Positions 36,088 through 44,929 of a stretch of 64,000 nucleotides of DNA are shown here, one piece after another. Position 1 is the first letter of the stretch. Each line of letters starts with the position of its first letter. The stretch is from JACKII01 sp965222315 (GTDB lineage: Bacteria; Pseudomonadota; Alphaproteobacteria; Bin95), in the NCBI GenBank assembly GCA_965222315.1, contig OZ244951.1, forward strand, positions 3,844,001 to 3,908,000. Direction: 5' to 3'. The position numbers and the translations under genes are program-made. Under the pieces are notes generated by a model. That model searched no databases and was not told the origin of the DNA. It saw only the letters and a list, made by a program, of their open reading frames with translations.

Positions 36088-37452
36088 ATGTATTGGGAAG
36101 ATTATCTCCCCGTGATCATGTTCCTGGGGCTGGCCCTCGGTTTGTTCTCAGGAATCCCGGTCGCGTTCGTCGTCGGCGGTGTTGGCTTGCTGTTCGGCTT
36201 TATCGGCATGTCGTTCGACATGTTCTCCTTCCAGGAGTTCTTCAACATACCTGTCCGGATTTGGGGCGGCGCGGTTGAAAACCTGGTGCTGGTGGCGGTG
36301 CCCTGCTTCATTTTCATGGGCACCATGCTGGAGCGGTCGGGCGTAGCACAGGATCTTTTGGAGATCCTCGACGTTCTGCTGAAGCGGGTGCCCGGCGGTC
36401 TCGCCATGTCGGTGACCCTGATGGGCACCATCATGGCGGCAACCACCGGTATTATCGGCGCGTCGGTCGTCATGATGACCCTGATGGCGCTGCCGACCAT
36501 GCTGCGGGCCGGCTACTCCAAAGGCCTGGCAACGGGCACAATTGCAGCCTCGGCAACGCTCGGCATTCTGATTCCACCCAGTATCATGCTGGTGATCATG
36601 GCCGACCTGCTGGCCATTTCGGTCGGCAACCTGTTCCTGGGTGCTATCTTCCCGGGTCTGCTGCTTTCGGGTCTGTACCTTACCTATATCGGCATTATTG
36701 CTTTCATGAAGCCGAGCATCGCACCGCGCGTTGAAGATGATTCCCTGGTGACCGCTCACGGTTCGATGCTGAAAATGGTTCTGAAGGGCTTCGTGCCTCC
36801 GGTGTTCCTGATGGCGCTGGTGCTGGGTTCGATCTTCGCGGGCTGGGCCACCCCGACCGAGGCTGCCGGTGTCGGCGCGTTCGGTGCAATCCTGCTGACC
36901 ATCTTCAACGGCCGTATGTCCGGGGAAGTCATCAAGGAGGTCTGCGAGCGGACGGCCATCATCTGCGGCATGATTTTCTTCATCTTCATGGGTGCGACCG
37001 CGTTCTCTTACGTGTTCCGCTCGCTGGGCGGTGAAGAACTGATCATCCACGGGATTGAGGCGCTGGGCTTCGGCTCCTGGGGAATTCTGATCGTGCTGAT
37101 GGCGACGATCTTCATCCTGGGCTTCTTCTTCGACTTCATCGAAATCACGCTGATCGTGCTGCCGGTGTTCGCGCCGGTGGTCGAGTTGCTGGACTTCGGC
37201 GCCCACGTCGAAGGGCGGGATGTGATCTACTGGTTTGCCCTGCTGGTCGCGGTGAACCTGCAGACGTCATTCCTGACGCCTCCATTCGGGTTCGCGCTCT
37301 TCTACATGAAGGGCGTGGCGCCCAATTCGGTGAAGATCCAGGACATCTACGCGGGCATCATCCCGTTCGTCACCCTCCAGGTAATCGGCCTGTCCTTCGT
37401 CATCGCCTTCCCGGACATTGCCCTGTGGCTGCCGAACACGCTGCTGCAATAG
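36088..37452 (+). CDS. dctM: TRAP transporter large permease (DctM)
   Basis: 454 residues, typical DctM length, about 12 membrane segments. Family motifs: GIPVAFVVGGVGLLFG, ATTGIIGASVVMMTLMALPTML, SATLGILIPPSIMLVI and WATPTEAAGVGAFGAILL. It moves the organic acid delivered by the DctP proteins with sodium or proton gradient. It follows dctQ by 30 bases. The gene downstream at 37521 begins right after a terminator. Confidence 0.95.
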   Translation: MYWEDYLPVIMFLGLALGLFSGIPVAFVVGGVGLLFGFIGMSFDMFSFQEFFNIPVRIWGGAVENLVLVAVPCFIFMGTMLERSGVAQDLLEILDVLLKRVPGGLAMSVTLMGTIMAATTGIIGASVVMMTLMALPTMLRAGYSKGLATGTIAASATLGILIPPSIMLVIMADLLAISVGNLFLGAIFPGLLLSGLYLTYIGIIAFMKPSIAPRVEDDSLVTAHGSMLKMVLKGFVPPVFLMALVLGSIFAGWATPTEAAGVGAFGAILLTIFNGRMSGEVIKEVCERTAIICGMIFFIFMGATAFSYVFRSLGGEELIIHGIEALGFGSWGILIVLMATIFILGFFFDFIEITLIVLPVFAPVVELLDFGAHVEGRDVIYWFALLVAVNLQTSFLTPPFGFALFYMKGVAPNSVKIQDIYAGIIPFVTLQVIGLSFVIAFPDIALWLPNTLLQ

Positions 37453-37483
37453 CGCTCTAGCACACAGGCTTTGAGTGCCTTAG

Positions 37484-37516
37484 GCTCCGGAGAATTCCCT
37501 TTCTCCGGAGCTTTTT
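37484..37516 (+). terminator. terminator overlapping the ribosome-binding region of the next gene
   Basis: GCTCCGGAGAA/TTCTCCGGAGC (11 bp, loop TTCCCT) then TTTTTC. The U-tract ends 4 bases before the ATG at 37521. The only Shine-Dalgarno-like sequence for that gene, CGGAG (37506-37510), is inside the right arm. Confidence 0.85.
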
Positions 37517-37520
37517 CGTT

Positions 37521-38717
37521 ATGGACCTGCGTTTTACTGCCGAAGAGCAAGCCTTCCGCCAGCGCATCCGCGATTGGACTGCCAGCAACCTGCCAACGGA
37601 TATTCAGGCGAAGGTGGACCGTGGCATCGAACTTGAGCGCGACGATTTCCAGCGCTGGATGAAGATCCTGTCAGGCGAAGGCTGGATTGCGCCGAACTGG
37701 GATACCAAGGACGGCGGACCGGGCTTCTCCCTGGCGGAAAAGTACATTTTCGAAGAAGAACTGTTCGGCGGAAACGCGCCGCGAACGGTGCATTTCGGCA
37801 CCCGCATGGTCGGCCCCGTCCTGCTGGCCTATGGCACACCTGAGCAGAAGAAGCGCTACCTGCCCAAAATCCTGACCAGCGAGGAGATCTGGTGCCAGGG
37901 GTATAGTGAGCCGGGCAGCGGCTCCGACCTCGCATCCTTAAAGACGACGGCGGTGCGGGAGGGTGACCACTACGTCGTGAACGGCACCAAGATCTGGACC
38001 AGCTATGCCCATTGCGCCGACCGCATGTTTGCGCTGGTACGGACCGACAATACCGGCAAGAAGCAGGAAGGCATCACCTGCCTGCTGATCGATATGAAAG
38101 CACCGGGGGTCACCCTCCGCCCTATCATCACGCTCGATGGCCGGCATGTCTTCAACCAGGAGTTTTTCGATGATGTGCGCGTGCCGGTCGAAGACCGCGT
38201 TGGCGAGGAAGGTCAGGGGTGGAGCATTGCCAAATACCTATTGGGGCACGAGCGCTCCAACGCCAGCTATGTCTCCATTAACAAGCGCAATCTGGCGAAG
38301 CTGAAGGCCATCGCCGAAGACCAGGAGATGGATGGCGCTCCGCTCGCCGAAAATCCAGCGTTCAAGCAGTTGATTGCCGAGGCGGAGGTGTCGCTGGAGA
38401 CCCTCTCCATCACATCGTTGCGCCAACTCGCGAACGCCAGCGCGGACAAGCCAGTCGGGCCGGAGGCCTCGGTCCTGAAGATGCGGACGGGCGATGTGTT
38501 CCAGCGCATCCACGAACTGATGATGATGGCGGGTGGCTATTCCATGGCGCCGTTCGTGCCGGATGCGATTCGTGGCGGCTGGAACGAGGATCCGATCGGT
38601 CCCGACTACCTGTTCCGCATGGCCCCGGACTATTTCGAGGCCCGTGCCATGTCGATCGCAGGCGGCAGCCACGAGGTGCAGAAGAACATCATCGCGAAGG
38701 CAATGCTGGGGCTCTAA
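37521..38717 (+). CDS. acyl-CoA dehydrogenase, PimC/FadE-like
   Basis: 398 residues. CQGYSEPGSGSDLASLKT and VVNGTKIWTSYAHCADRMF match the FAD-binding signatures. Like the gene at 31283 it has a C-terminal GGSHEVQKNIIAKAMLGL without the EGT Glu, and a Glu in KYLLGHERSNAS at the helix-G position. The two proteins are similar enough to be paralogues and may form a heteromer or act in sequence on a dicarboxylic acyl-CoA imported by the TRAP system (inference). Confidence 0.88.
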   Translation: MDLRFTAEEQAFRQRIRDWTASNLPTDIQAKVDRGIELERDDFQRWMKILSGEGWIAPNWDTKDGGPGFSLAEKYIFEEELFGGNAPRTVHFGTRMVGPVLLAYGTPEQKKRYLPKILTSEEIWCQGYSEPGSGSDLASLKTTAVREGDHYVVNGTKIWTSYAHCADRMFALVRTDNTGKKQEGITCLLIDMKAPGVTLRPIITLDGRHVFNQEFFDDVRVPVEDRVGEEGQGWSIAKYLLGHERSNASYVSINKRNLAKLKAIAEDQEMDGAPLAENPAFKQLIAEAEVSLETLSITSLRQLANASADKPVGPEASVLKMRTGDVFQRIHELMMMAGGYSMAPFVPDAIRGGWNEDPIGPDYLFRMAPDYFEARAMSIAGGSHEVQKNIIAKAMLGL

Positions 38718-38957
38718 ACGGCGCCCCAGCCTATTCCGTCATGCTTCTGCAAAAGCGCATAGGAGGCATTTCAATACAAACGCACTGCGGAAAATATAAC
38801 TGTATATCAACGAATTACTGCCTCTGCCACAGAGTGACCGGGGCAATTCGCTTCGCCGCAATAGCTTGAATATGCCCGCCTTCCATGATAGCTAGCGGTC
38901 GATTATAGCAGTAAAGTTATGGTTGATGTTCTCCGCTGACATGTCGCAAAGGCCGGA

Positions 38958-40424
38958 TTGATGAGCGGCACCAAAGCTGTTGCAAACACCTTTGGTCCCA
39001 AGCAACAAGCACGCCCGCAGTTTCGCTATGCTGCAACCATTATCCCAGGCATTGTCCTGCTATCGGATTTCGGTTTGATCATTCTGGCAGCTATTGTCAG
39101 CTATGCCATCTGGGTTCCGTTTAATACCTACACGTTAGAGCATTATATTTTTGCCACTTCCTTCGTGGTCTTTGTCTCCATTATTCTGCTGGACCGGGCG
39201 GAACTCTATGAGGTCTCCGCAATTATGGGGTCCATTTGGCGGTTTGATGGCCTGCTGATCTCCATCGGAACATCCTTACTGTTTTTTCTGTCCATCGCCT
39301 TTTCCTTCAGTTCCATGGAAATCTACTCAGACCGTTGGCTGGTGAGTTTTGCGGGGCTCAGCTTTCTGGGCACTTGGACATCGCGCATCATGCTGCGCAG
39401 CGTCTTTGAGATACTGGGTGAGCGCGGCCTTGTCGGCCGGTCCATAGCCCTGTTGGGCACCGGCGAACAAGCCGAACGGTTTCTGGTGCAAATGGACCGG
39501 ATCAAACCGTACTTCACCCACTTCGCCGGCCTCTTCGAAACCGGAGCCGGCTCAGCCGTTCCCATGCAGGAGGTGCAGGGGCACCGCGTCGTCGGAGACC
39601 TGGATAATCTGATCGAGGCCGCCCGGCAGGGGGAGGTGAATGATGTCGTCATCGCCATGCCGTGGAACGCTGCGGCTGAGATTACCGATGTCGTAGACCG
39701 CCTGAAAGAACTGCCGGTAAACGTCTTTGTCTCCATGGACCTTGTGGGGTACAAACTGGATTTCCGTCCCACTGTCGACAATGCCTCCAACCTGCCGATG
39801 TTCGAGGTGGTGCACAAACCCATTTCCGGCTGGAACTCCATCCTGAAACGGATTGAGGATCTGTCGCTCGGTATCGGCGCGCTGATCGCACTTTCCCCTC
39901 TGCTGGTGCTGATCGCCATCTTAATCAAGATTGACAGCCCCGGCCCGGTCTTCTTCCGCCAAGCAAGGCTAGGCTTCAACAACCAACGGTTTGATATCTA
40001 CAAATTCCGCTCCATGTACCACCGGGAGATTCCGGAAAAGCGGGTGAAGCAGGCTTCCAGGGGAGATCCCCGCATCACCCGAATTGGGCGTTTCATCCGG
40101 CGGACCTCTATCGACGAACTGCCGCAATTGTTCAACGTGATCGGTGGTTCGATGTCTTTAGTCGGCCCCCGTCCCCACGCGCTCAATCACAACGAGGAAT
40201 TTGAGGAAAAGGTCCGCGGCTACATGGGCCGGCACCGCGTAAAACCGGGCATCACCGGCTGGGCGCAGGTGAACGGACTGCGCGGGGAGACGGACACGCT
40301 GGAAAAGATCACGGCGCGGACCGAATACGATATCTACTATACTGACAACTGGTCGCTGGTGTTCGACTTCCGCATCCTGATGCTGACGGTGGTCAGCGTG
40401 CTGTTCCACAAGGAAGCGTATTGA
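38958..40424 (+). CDS. undecaprenyl-phosphate sugar phosphotransferase (WcaJ type)
   Basis: 488 residues. Four N-terminal membrane helices, a Rossmann-like CoA-binding-type region (GRSIALLGTGEQAERFL at about 160), a fifth helix (LGIGALIALSPLLVLIAILIKID) and the PF02397 bacterial sugar transferase core: FFRQARLGFNNQRFDIYKFRSM, RITRIGRFIRRTSIDELPQLFNVI and PGITGWAQVNGLRGE. It starts repeat-unit assembly of an exopolysaccharide by moving hexose-1-phosphate to undecaprenyl phosphate at the inner membrane. No other EPS gene is nearby. The 240-base gap before it is AT-rich. Confidence 0.93.
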   Translation: MMSGTKAVANTFGPKQQARPQFRYAATIIPGIVLLSDFGLIILAAIVSYAIWVPFNTYTLEHYIFATSFVVFVSIILLDRAELYEVSAIMGSIWRFDGLLISIGTSLLFFLSIAFSFSSMEIYSDRWLVSFAGLSFLGTWTSRIMLRSVFEILGERGLVGRSIALLGTGEQAERFLVQMDRIKPYFTHFAGLFETGAGSAVPMQEVQGHRVVGDLDNLIEAARQGEVNDVVIAMPWNAAAEITDVVDRLKELPVNVFVSMDLVGYKLDFRPTVDNASNLPMFEVVHKPISGWNSILKRIEDLSLGIGALIALSPLLVLIAILIKIDSPGPVFFRQARLGFNNQRFDIYKFRSMYHREIPEKRVKQASRGDPRITRIGRFIRRTSIDELPQLFNVIGGSMSLVGPRPHALNHNEEFEEKVRGYMGRHRVKPGITGWAQVNGLRGETDTLEKITARTEYDIYYTDNWSLVFDFRILMLTVVSVLFHKEAY

Positions 40425-40456
40425 GGGCGCACCGACAGCCAGCCCGCATCATAGAA

Positions 40457-40490
40457 AAAGGCCGGACCGCATTGCTGCAGTCCGGCCTTT
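40457..40490. terminator. bidirectional rho-independent terminator
   Basis: AAAGGCCGGAC/GTCCGGCCTTT (11 bp). Plus strand continues CTTTTCTT and minus strand TTCTATG, so it can end both the sugar transferase and the convergent sodB transcripts. Confidence 0.88.
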
Positions 40491-40549
40491 CTTTTCTTCA
40501 CAACACCGGGAAGGCGGCAAAGCCGGCCCGGCGCGCAAATGGCTTGGCC

Positions 40550-41146
40550 TTAGAGGCTCTTCGCCACCGCTTCCCAGTCAACCATGTTGTCCAGGAACGC
40601 TTTGACGTAGTCCGGACGACGGTTGCGGTAGTCGATGTAGTAGCTGTGTTCCCACACGTCGCAGCCCAGCAGCGCGGTCTGGCCGTCGAAGCAGAGCGGG
40701 TTAACGCCGTTCGGGGTCGAGGTCACTTCCAGCTTGCCGCTGGCGGTCGAAACCAGCCAGCACCAGCCGCTGCCGAACTGACCCGCACCCTTGGCAACAA
40801 ATGCTTCCTTGAAGGCATCGACAGAGCCGAAGCTGTCGACAACGCGCTTCTCCAGTTCGCCCGGCATCGCGCCGCCGCCGTTCGGCTTCATCCACTGCCA
40901 GAACAGGCCATGGTTCCAATGCTGGGACGCATTGTTGAAAATACCGGCCTTGTCGGCCACGTTGTAGGTCTTCTTGACGATGTCTTCGAGAGCCATGGTC
41001 TCGAATTCGGTACCCTTCACCAGGTTGTTCAAGTTAACAACGTAGGTGTTATGGTGCTTGCCATGGTGAAATTCCAGGGTCTCCTGGGACATATACGGGC
41101 CAAGCGCGTCGATCGCGTACGGCAGATCAGGCAGAGTGTGAGCCAT
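40550..41146 (-). CDS. sodB: superoxide dismutase [Fe]
   Basis: 198 residues, standard SodB length. Metal ligands His27, His79 (SQHWNHG), Asp163 and His167 (DVWEHSYY). Gln75 in SQHWNH is the Fe-SOD-type second-sphere glutamine, and QFGSGW is also Fe-type. Cytoplasmic dimutation of superoxide. No signal peptide. Monocistronic and ended by the bidirectional terminator. Confidence 0.95.
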   Translation of the reverse strand: MAHTLPDLPYAIDALGPYMSQETLEFHHGKHHNTYVVNLNNLVKGTEFETMALEDIVKKTYNVADKAGIFNNASQHWNHGLFWQWMKPNGGGAMPGELEKRVVDSFGSVDAFKEAFVAKGAGQFGSGWCWLVSTASGKLEVTSTPNGVNPLCFDGQTALLGCDVWEHSYYIDYRNRRPDYVKAFLDNMVDWEAVAKSL

Positions 41147-41230
41147 GGGTTTTCCCTTTTGTGAATCGCATCAGATGGAACGTTCCAACTTCGATGAGCC
41201 GCGAACGGTTCGCACCTTACTTAAGGCGGC

Positions 41231-42046
41231 TTGGTGACGGTGTCGAGTGTTCCGCTAACAGAAGCCGCCATTCATTGCCGCGACCTTGTTCGAAGAGTTA
41301 ACACGGACCGGGCCTTGCTGGCGGAACTGGCGCCGGCTGCCGCGCGGCCTCACCTTTGGGCCATCGCCGCCTTCGACTGGGAGGTCGGACGCATCCCCGA
41401 CCTGGTGAGCGAGGCTATGCTGGGCGCGATCCGGCGGCAATGGTGGCACGATGCCTGGACCGAAATCGAGGCTGGCAAGCCCCGGCGGCACCCGGTGGTG
41501 GAGGCACTTGCCGCAGCGCATCAGGCCAAACCGCTCCCCATGGATGCCGTCGAAGGCTATCTGGAGGCACGCGAGGCGGAACAGGATGAGCCGCCTGCCG
41601 ATCTGACCGGGATGCAGCTGCGCGCGCAAGCCGTCGGCGGCGGTATCGCGAAGCTGGAGGCCGCGGTTCTGGGCCATGACGGTGGCGACGCTGGTACTGC
41701 GTGGGCGATGATCGGCGAGTTGCGCGCCCTGCCCCTCCGCCTGCAGCATGGCCGCCATGGCCTTCCCGCCGACCGTGTGGCGGCACTGGACACCCGGCTG
41801 GAGCAGTTGGACCCGAAAGCCCTGGAGCCCGGCTTCTGCGCCATGATCCGGGAAATTGCCGAAAATGCGACGGCCAGCCTGCCACCCGCACGGAATGTCC
41901 CTCCCCTGTTTCGGGGGTACCGGCGGCTAAGCCTGCATTACGCAAAGCGTTTGCGGCAGGCGGGCTGGAACCCGTTCGCGGAGAGTGTCAACGCGCCGAC
42001 TCTCGGCCGGGCTTGGAGTGTCGCACGCGTGAAGCTGGGGCTTTAG
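41231..42046 (+). CDS. squalene/phytoene synthase-like protein lacking the first Asp motif
   Basis: About 271 residues; TTG at 41231 and GTG at 41234 are both possible starts. Helical prenyltransferase-like fold: HLWAIAAFDWEVGRIPDLVSEAMLGAIRRQWWHDAWTEI corresponds to the first helix pair of squalene/phytoene synthases, but the DxxxD metal site is absent (FDWEVGRI). The same loss is seen in NDUFAF6-type complex I assembly factors. It abuts the large FAD oxidoreductase. It may be a catalytically dead, scaffold-type member. Confidence 0.7.
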   Translation: MVTVSSVPLTEAAIHCRDLVRRVNTDRALLAELAPAAARPHLWAIAAFDWEVGRIPDLVSEAMLGAIRRQWWHDAWTEIEAGKPRRHPVVEALAAAHQAKPLPMDAVEGYLEAREAEQDEPPADLTGMQLRAQAVGGGIAKLEAAVLGHDGGDAGTAWAMIGELRALPLRLQHGRHGLPADRVAALDTRLEQLDPKALEPGFCAMIREIAENATASLPPARNVPPLFRGYRRLSLHYAKRLRQAGWNPFAESVNAPTLGRAWSVARVKLGL

Positions 42047-42052
42047 GTGGCA

Positions 42053-43978
42053 ATGGCGGATCGACACAAAATTGCGATCCTGGGCGGCGGCATGGGCGCC
42101 ATCTCAGCGGCCTGGGCCATCACGGCGCACCCTGACTGGCAGCAACATTACGAGGTGACCGTCTACCAACGGGGCTGGCGCTTGGGCGGCAAGGCCGCAA
42201 GCGGCCGCAACATGGCCTGCTATGGCAGGGTAGAAGAGTGCGGCACGCACATCTGGTCCGGCTCCTTCACGAACGCTCTTGGGATGGTGCGGGATTGCTA
42301 CGCTGCGCTGGCAGAGTTCGGTCTGCGCAGGCCCGAAGCGCCGCTTGGCACGTTCGAAAAAGCCTTCAAGCCGCTGCACCACCTGTTCGTGCCGGAGTTG
42401 GTTAATAGCCCCGACGGCAACACGACCGCAGAGCCATGGCGGATCAAGGCAGATGCGGGAGCAGCCCCAAACCGGCCTGCCAGCGCCGCAGACTTGGTCC
42501 GATGTGTCAGCAATCTGCTTGCCGGCCTTCTGCACGAGGCCGGGGCTACCGAATTCGGTAAGGACTTGCCCGGGGAGCTGCCCGCCATCCGGAACTGGCT
42601 CCACACACAAGGGCCGCTGGCAGAAGCAGATACCGCCCGGCGGCGGATGCTGACCGTGCTGGACTTGGGAACCGCAGCACTCGAAGGCATGATTGCGGAA
42701 GATGTTGCAGCCAGACGCTTTGACCATCTTGACCGGAACGACATTCGGGACTGGCTTGCCCGGCATGGCGCAAGCCACGAAGCCCTTGCCAGTAGCATCA
42801 TGGCAGCAGCCGAGGGCTTCGCCTTCGGATATCCGGGCAGCCACCGTGGCCGCGGCAGTATCAGCGCCGGCATCTTCCTGCACAATCTCTGCCGCACCGC
42901 CTTTGCTGTTGAGGAGGCGCTGTTCTTCCAGATGCAGTCCGGTTCGGGCGATACGGTCTTCGCACCTCTCTATCAGGTGCTGCAGGCCCGAGGCGTGCGG
43001 TTCCGTTTCTTTCACGCCGTAACCGGTCTGCATCCATCGCACGACGGCAAATCCCTCGCCAAAATCCAGATGATACGGCAGGCCGAACTCCTGCCTCCCT
43101 ACGACCCACTGGTGACGGTACGCAATCTGCCCTGCTGGCCGTCGGCGCCCCTGTGGGACCAATTGCGCGACGGTGAGCGCCTGCAACGGGAGGCACCATG
43201 TTTGGAAGATGAATCGCAACCGCTCGTGGGCGAGCCCCTTACCCTCCATGCCGGGGCCGACTTCGATGAGGCAATCCTCGGCATCGGCATCGGTGCGCTT
43301 CCGGACCTGGCTTGGCCATTGGCAGAAGTCGCCCCGGCATGGGCGGCCATGCTGGCGGAAGTGCAAGCGGTAGCGGTAAGGACCGCGCAGGTCTGGCTGA
43401 CGGTCCCATCGGCCGAATATGGCTGGAAGCAATTGGTGGATGCGGACAATCCGGCATCACCTTCCGGCAACCGCCCGCTGCAAACCCTGGCCGCCGGGTT
43501 GCCGGGAGCGTTCGGCACGTGGACCGACGCCTCCGGCCTGATTGGCCGCGCGGACTGGGGCGATGACGACCGCCCCTGGTCCATCGCCGCCTTCACCGGC
43601 ATTTTGCCAGAGCCGCCGGATGGCGGCAGTCAGTGCGAAGGCCTGGCCGCATGGCTGGAGGAGTGCATGGGGCTTCTGTGGCCGCACATGCGGACACAGG
43701 ACGGAGGGTTTCTTTACTCCACCCTGCATGACCCGCAAGGGCGTAGTGGAGCCGACCGCCTGGGCTGGCAGTTCGTTCAGGCCGGCGAGCATGGCTCTCA
43801 AAGACAGACGCTCACCGCACCGGGTGCTCTGGAGTACCGCTTGCCGCCTGACGACAGCGGCTTCACCAACCTCTACCTTGCGGGCGACTGGACCCGGAAT
43901 GATCTGAATGCCCCGTCGGCAGAGGCCGCCGCCATTTCAGGCATCATGGCTGCCAGCGCATTGAGCAAACGGGTCTGA
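42053..43978 (+). CDS. large FAD/NAD(P)-dependent oxidoreductase
   Basis: About 641 residues (GTG at 42047 is an alternative). The N-terminus KIAILGGGMGAISAAWAIT holds the GxGxxG dinucleotide motif followed by a YQRGWRLGGKAASG stretch, as in amine-oxidase/phytoene-desaturase-like flavoproteins. The C-terminal LYLAGDWTRNDLNAPSAEAAAISG is the second FAD contact with the R/D-rich motif common to desaturases. Longer than phytoene desaturase (about 500) by a middle insertion. It starts 6 bases after the preceding gene and is probably cotranslated with it, which suggests action on an isoprenoid or related hydrophobic substrate. Confidence 0.78.
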   Translation: MADRHKIAILGGGMGAISAAWAITAHPDWQQHYEVTVYQRGWRLGGKAASGRNMACYGRVEECGTHIWSGSFTNALGMVRDCYAALAEFGLRRPEAPLGTFEKAFKPLHHLFVPELVNSPDGNTTAEPWRIKADAGAAPNRPASAADLVRCVSNLLAGLLHEAGATEFGKDLPGELPAIRNWLHTQGPLAEADTARRRMLTVLDLGTAALEGMIAEDVAARRFDHLDRNDIRDWLARHGASHEALASSIMAAAEGFAFGYPGSHRGRGSISAGIFLHNLCRTAFAVEEALFFQMQSGSGDTVFAPLYQVLQARGVRFRFFHAVTGLHPSHDGKSLAKIQMIRQAELLPPYDPLVTVRNLPCWPSAPLWDQLRDGERLQREAPCLEDESQPLVGEPLTLHAGADFDEAILGIGIGALPDLAWPLAEVAPAWAAMLAEVQAVAVRTAQVWLTVPSAEYGWKQLVDADNPASPSGNRPLQTLAAGLPGAFGTWTDASGLIGRADWGDDDRPWSIAAFTGILPEPPDGGSQCEGLAAWLEECMGLLWPHMRTQDGGFLYSTLHDPQGRSGADRLGWQFVQAGEHGSQRQTLTAPGALEYRLPPDDSGFTNLYLAGDWTRNDLNAPSAEAAAISGIMAASALSKRV

Positions 43979-43983
43979 CTGCC

Positions 43984-44721
43984 CTACGCAATCTCGGCCT
44001 GCATGTTGACTTCCATCTCCGCGCCGGCCTCGTCAATTAAACCTTCTGCATTCAGGATGGTAATCGTCTGGCGGCTGGCCTTGATGAAGCCGTTCTTGGC
44101 GAGCACGCTGATCTCCCGCGTCACCGCCTCCCGGTTCGCACCAACACGGGCCGCAATCTGGGCATGGGTAGGCGCGGGCGTCACCACCCCGCCATCATGC
44201 AGAACGCCGCCGCGGTTCGCCAGACGCAACAGTTCGAGTTGCACCCGGTGCTTGATACGGAGCGCGATATTTTCGTAGTTGCGCTCGGTCAACCGCCGGA
44301 TACGCGCCACCAAGTCCCGAACGAGTGCTGCCGATATCACGCTATGGCGGTCGATCAGGTCCCGGAACCGCTTGCCGGAAATAGAGGCGACTTCGGAATC
44401 GACCAAGGCCGCAACACTTGCCGACCGGCCGTTGCCGTCAATCGCTGCGATCTCGCCGAAATAGTCGCCGACAACCATCACGTCGAACGCGACCTCCCGC
44501 CCTTCCGGCGAGATGATCGATGCGATCAGGCCCCCTTTCAGGATGATGTAAACATCATCGTCATCATCCAGATGCTGTACCACCATTTCGCCCGGACCAT
44601 AGTGAGAGCGGCGGATGTTCCGCGTTAACTCCACCAGGTCGCGCTCTTCCATGGACGCAAACAAGGATACCCTGGCCAGACTGGCCATGACTGCCTGCTC
44701 CGCCGCCGAAAGCTCCGCCAT
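43984..44721 (-). CDS. Crp/Fnr family transcription regulator
   Basis: 245 residues from the ATG at 44721 with GGAGGTGG 4-6 bases upstream. Cyclic-nucleotide-binding fold (about 20-140) with VVGDYFGEIAAIDGNGRSASVAALVDSEV, long dimerisation helix, and a winged HTH at about 165-225 (HAQIAARVGANREAVTREISVLAKNGFI). No N-terminal cysteines, so it is not an oxygen-sensing FNR; the small-molecule ligand is unknown. Its target may include the FNR-like site at 18148, but this is guesswork. Convergent, 5 bases from the FAD oxidoreductase stop. Confidence 0.88.
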   Translation of the reverse strand: MAELSAAEQAVMASLARVSLFASMEERDLVELTRNIRRSHYGPGEMVVQHLDDDDDVYIILKGGLIASIISPEGREVAFDVMVVGDYFGEIAAIDGNGRSASVAALVDSEVASISGKRFRDLIDRHSVISAALVRDLVARIRRLTERNYENIALRIKHRVQLELLRLANRGGVLHDGGVVTPAPTHAQIAARVGANREAVTREISVLAKNGFIKASRQTITILNAEGLIDEAGAEMEVNMQAEIA

Positions 44722-44929
44722 TTGTCCACCTCCGCTGCCGTTCCTGCTGCGATTCAAGGCCTTATCCGGCCCGCCGCGCTTGCCGCGATCATAACGCAGC
44801 GGCGAGCAATGACCTAAGCGAAATAGTTTTCCGCCGGTGTGTGTTAAATCACGTCCTGTTCCGGGAAAGCAGCCTAGATGACACGCAACGACCAATCGGA
44901 ATGAGCAGTCAGAGGAGGCTCGAAGATTG

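Noticed and set aside
42104..43432. 442-residue minus-strand ORF opposite the FAD oxidoreductase
   Set aside because: The plus frame has GxGxxG and C-terminal FAD motifs; the minus frame has none.
43984..44721. Oxygen-sensing FNR
   Set aside because: The protein lacks the cysteines needed for a [4Fe-4S] cluster; called only Crp/Fnr family.
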